Shown here: piece by piece, positions 63,429 through 64,000 of the stretch
How the letters are laid out: every line of letters begins with the position of its first letter
Position numbering within the stretch: position 1 is the first letter of the stretch
Source of the DNA: Ignavibacteria bacterium
GTDB lineage: Bacteria > Bacteroidota > Ignavibacteria > Tepidaquicellales > Tepidaquicellaceae
Direction: 5' to 3'
Assembly (NCBI GenBank): GCA_016709315.1
Contig: JADJMZ010000007.1
Span: 1 to 64,000, forward strand
Length of the DNA: 64,000 bases
Notes under the pieces: model-generated
Database searches by the model: none
Seen by the model: only the letters and a program-made list of their open reading frames with translations
Told to the model about the DNA's origin: nothing
Position numbers and translations under genes: made by a program

Positions 63429-64000
63429 ATGAAAACAAAAGATATTTTCACAATAACAGGATATATTATCATGATGCTTGTATTTTCTGTATTTTCTTCC
63501 TGCACAAAGACAGCAGACAATGTCCAGACAAAAGAGGATCAGAATGCGGAAACAGCTTCCATTGACGAAAAAGACTTTTCAGAATCCAATGAAGATCTTA
63601 CGAACGTAGATTACAGGGAATTTTACGATGAGTTGTCTTCTCACGGAGAGTGGATAGAAGTAAGGTCTGAAGAAATAGGATTACAGCCTTCAAATGTTTC
63701 GTCAGGAAGTGAAGGCACTAAAAACATTTCAGTCTCAGATCTTCTTGGAATAAAAGATGCACACGCATCGTCAACAGCAAATGCGGGAATGGTTTTTGTG
63801 TGGAAGCCATCTGTAGAACTTGCTGTAACTCCACCAACTGTCAGTGTTCCGGTATATGTACCTTACACAAACGGGCAATGGATAAATACTGATGCCGGGT
63901 GGTATTTTAAAGCACGGACTCCGGTAGAAGAAACAGTCTCGCATTACGGCAGATGGGTAAATACGCCTGCAGCAGGATGGCTTTGGGTACCGGGAAGAGT
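63429..64000 (+). CDS. DUF6600-like lipoprotein, C-terminus cut by window edge
   Basis: 190 codons are in the window. Lipoprotein signal with the Cys in FSSCTKT (~residue 25), an acidic linker, then repeats built around 'FYDELSSHGEWIEV', 'YTNGQWINTDAGWYF' and 'SHYGRWVNTPAAGWLWVPGR'. This WVxxPGxGWxWxPG-like pattern is that of DUF6600 and similar surface proteins. The rest lies beyond 64000. Confidence 0.65.
   Translation, partial: MKTKDIFTITGYIIMMLVFSVFSSCTKTADNVQTKEDQNAETASIDEKDFSESNEDLTNVDYREFYDELSSHGEWIEVRSEEIGLQPSNVSSGSEGTKNISVSDLLGIKDAHASSTANAGMVFVWKPSVELAVTPPTVSVPVYVPYTNGQWINTDAGWYFKARTPVEETVSHYGRWVNTPAAGWLWVPGR

Overview
The window is low-GC (roughly one third G+C by eye) bacterial chromosome. 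It most resembles a member of the Ignavibacteria/Bacteroidota-Chlorobi (FCB) group. The signs are: (i) many large secreted proteins ending in the type IX secretion (T9SS) sorting domain with its 'NYPNPFNP' start; (ii) small FCB-type proteins such as a DUF3098 protein, together with a LytS/LytTR pair and a fused ABC-permease/M1-peptidase; (iii) a tmRNA whose tag ends YAMAA; (iv) the conserved block rpmH-rnpA-yidD-yidC. The lineage is inferred from family content, not from a marker-gene search.

Layout. 1-12837: a minus-strand bank of secreted beta-propeller and beta-helix proteins, three of them with T9SS tails and one with a dockerin-like tail, plus the start of a further exported protein at the left edge. 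13181-18988: two tandem paralogues, each a nucleotide-cyclase domain, a STAND-type ATPase and TPR repeats. 19321-21430: a small T9SS protein and a DUF3347 protein. 21460-29922 (minus): tex, then a LytTR regulator, a LytS-type kinase, a permease/peptidase fusion and an ABC ATPase. 30343-35236: pstS-pstC-pstA-pstB and an L,D-transpeptidase. 35450-40854: a TonB/second PstS-like/TPR cluster, an M20 peptidase and a DUF3098 protein. 40883-45069: ssrA, a family 9 glycosyltransferase, and yidC-yidD-rnpA-rpmH. 45361-55041: a second, plus-strand bank of secreted propeller proteins. 55216-64000: mixed small genes (UPF0158, DinB, VOC, DUF2202), another T9SS propeller protein, a small outer-membrane barrel, and a protein cut by the right edge.

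How genes work together. PstSCAB is a complete phosphate importer, with 11-bp-spaced half-sites and a -7-like box upstream. The membrane biogenesis block (rpmH, rnpA, yidD, yidC) is conventional. The secreted proteins carry one of two alternative C-terminal modules, T9SS or a module ending in dockerin-like calcium loops. These two tails are found on the same types of propeller, which suggests module exchange.

The least expected signal is a set of 7-bp-periodic repeats (three different core words for the intergenic arrays, two more inside genes). Three intergenic arrays begin at, or within 4 bases of, stop codons on the coding strand. One of these has replaced the signal peptide of the next gene. 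Two other heptad runs sit in frame inside coding sequence. No CRISPR array, insertion sequence, rRNA or tRNA gene was seen.
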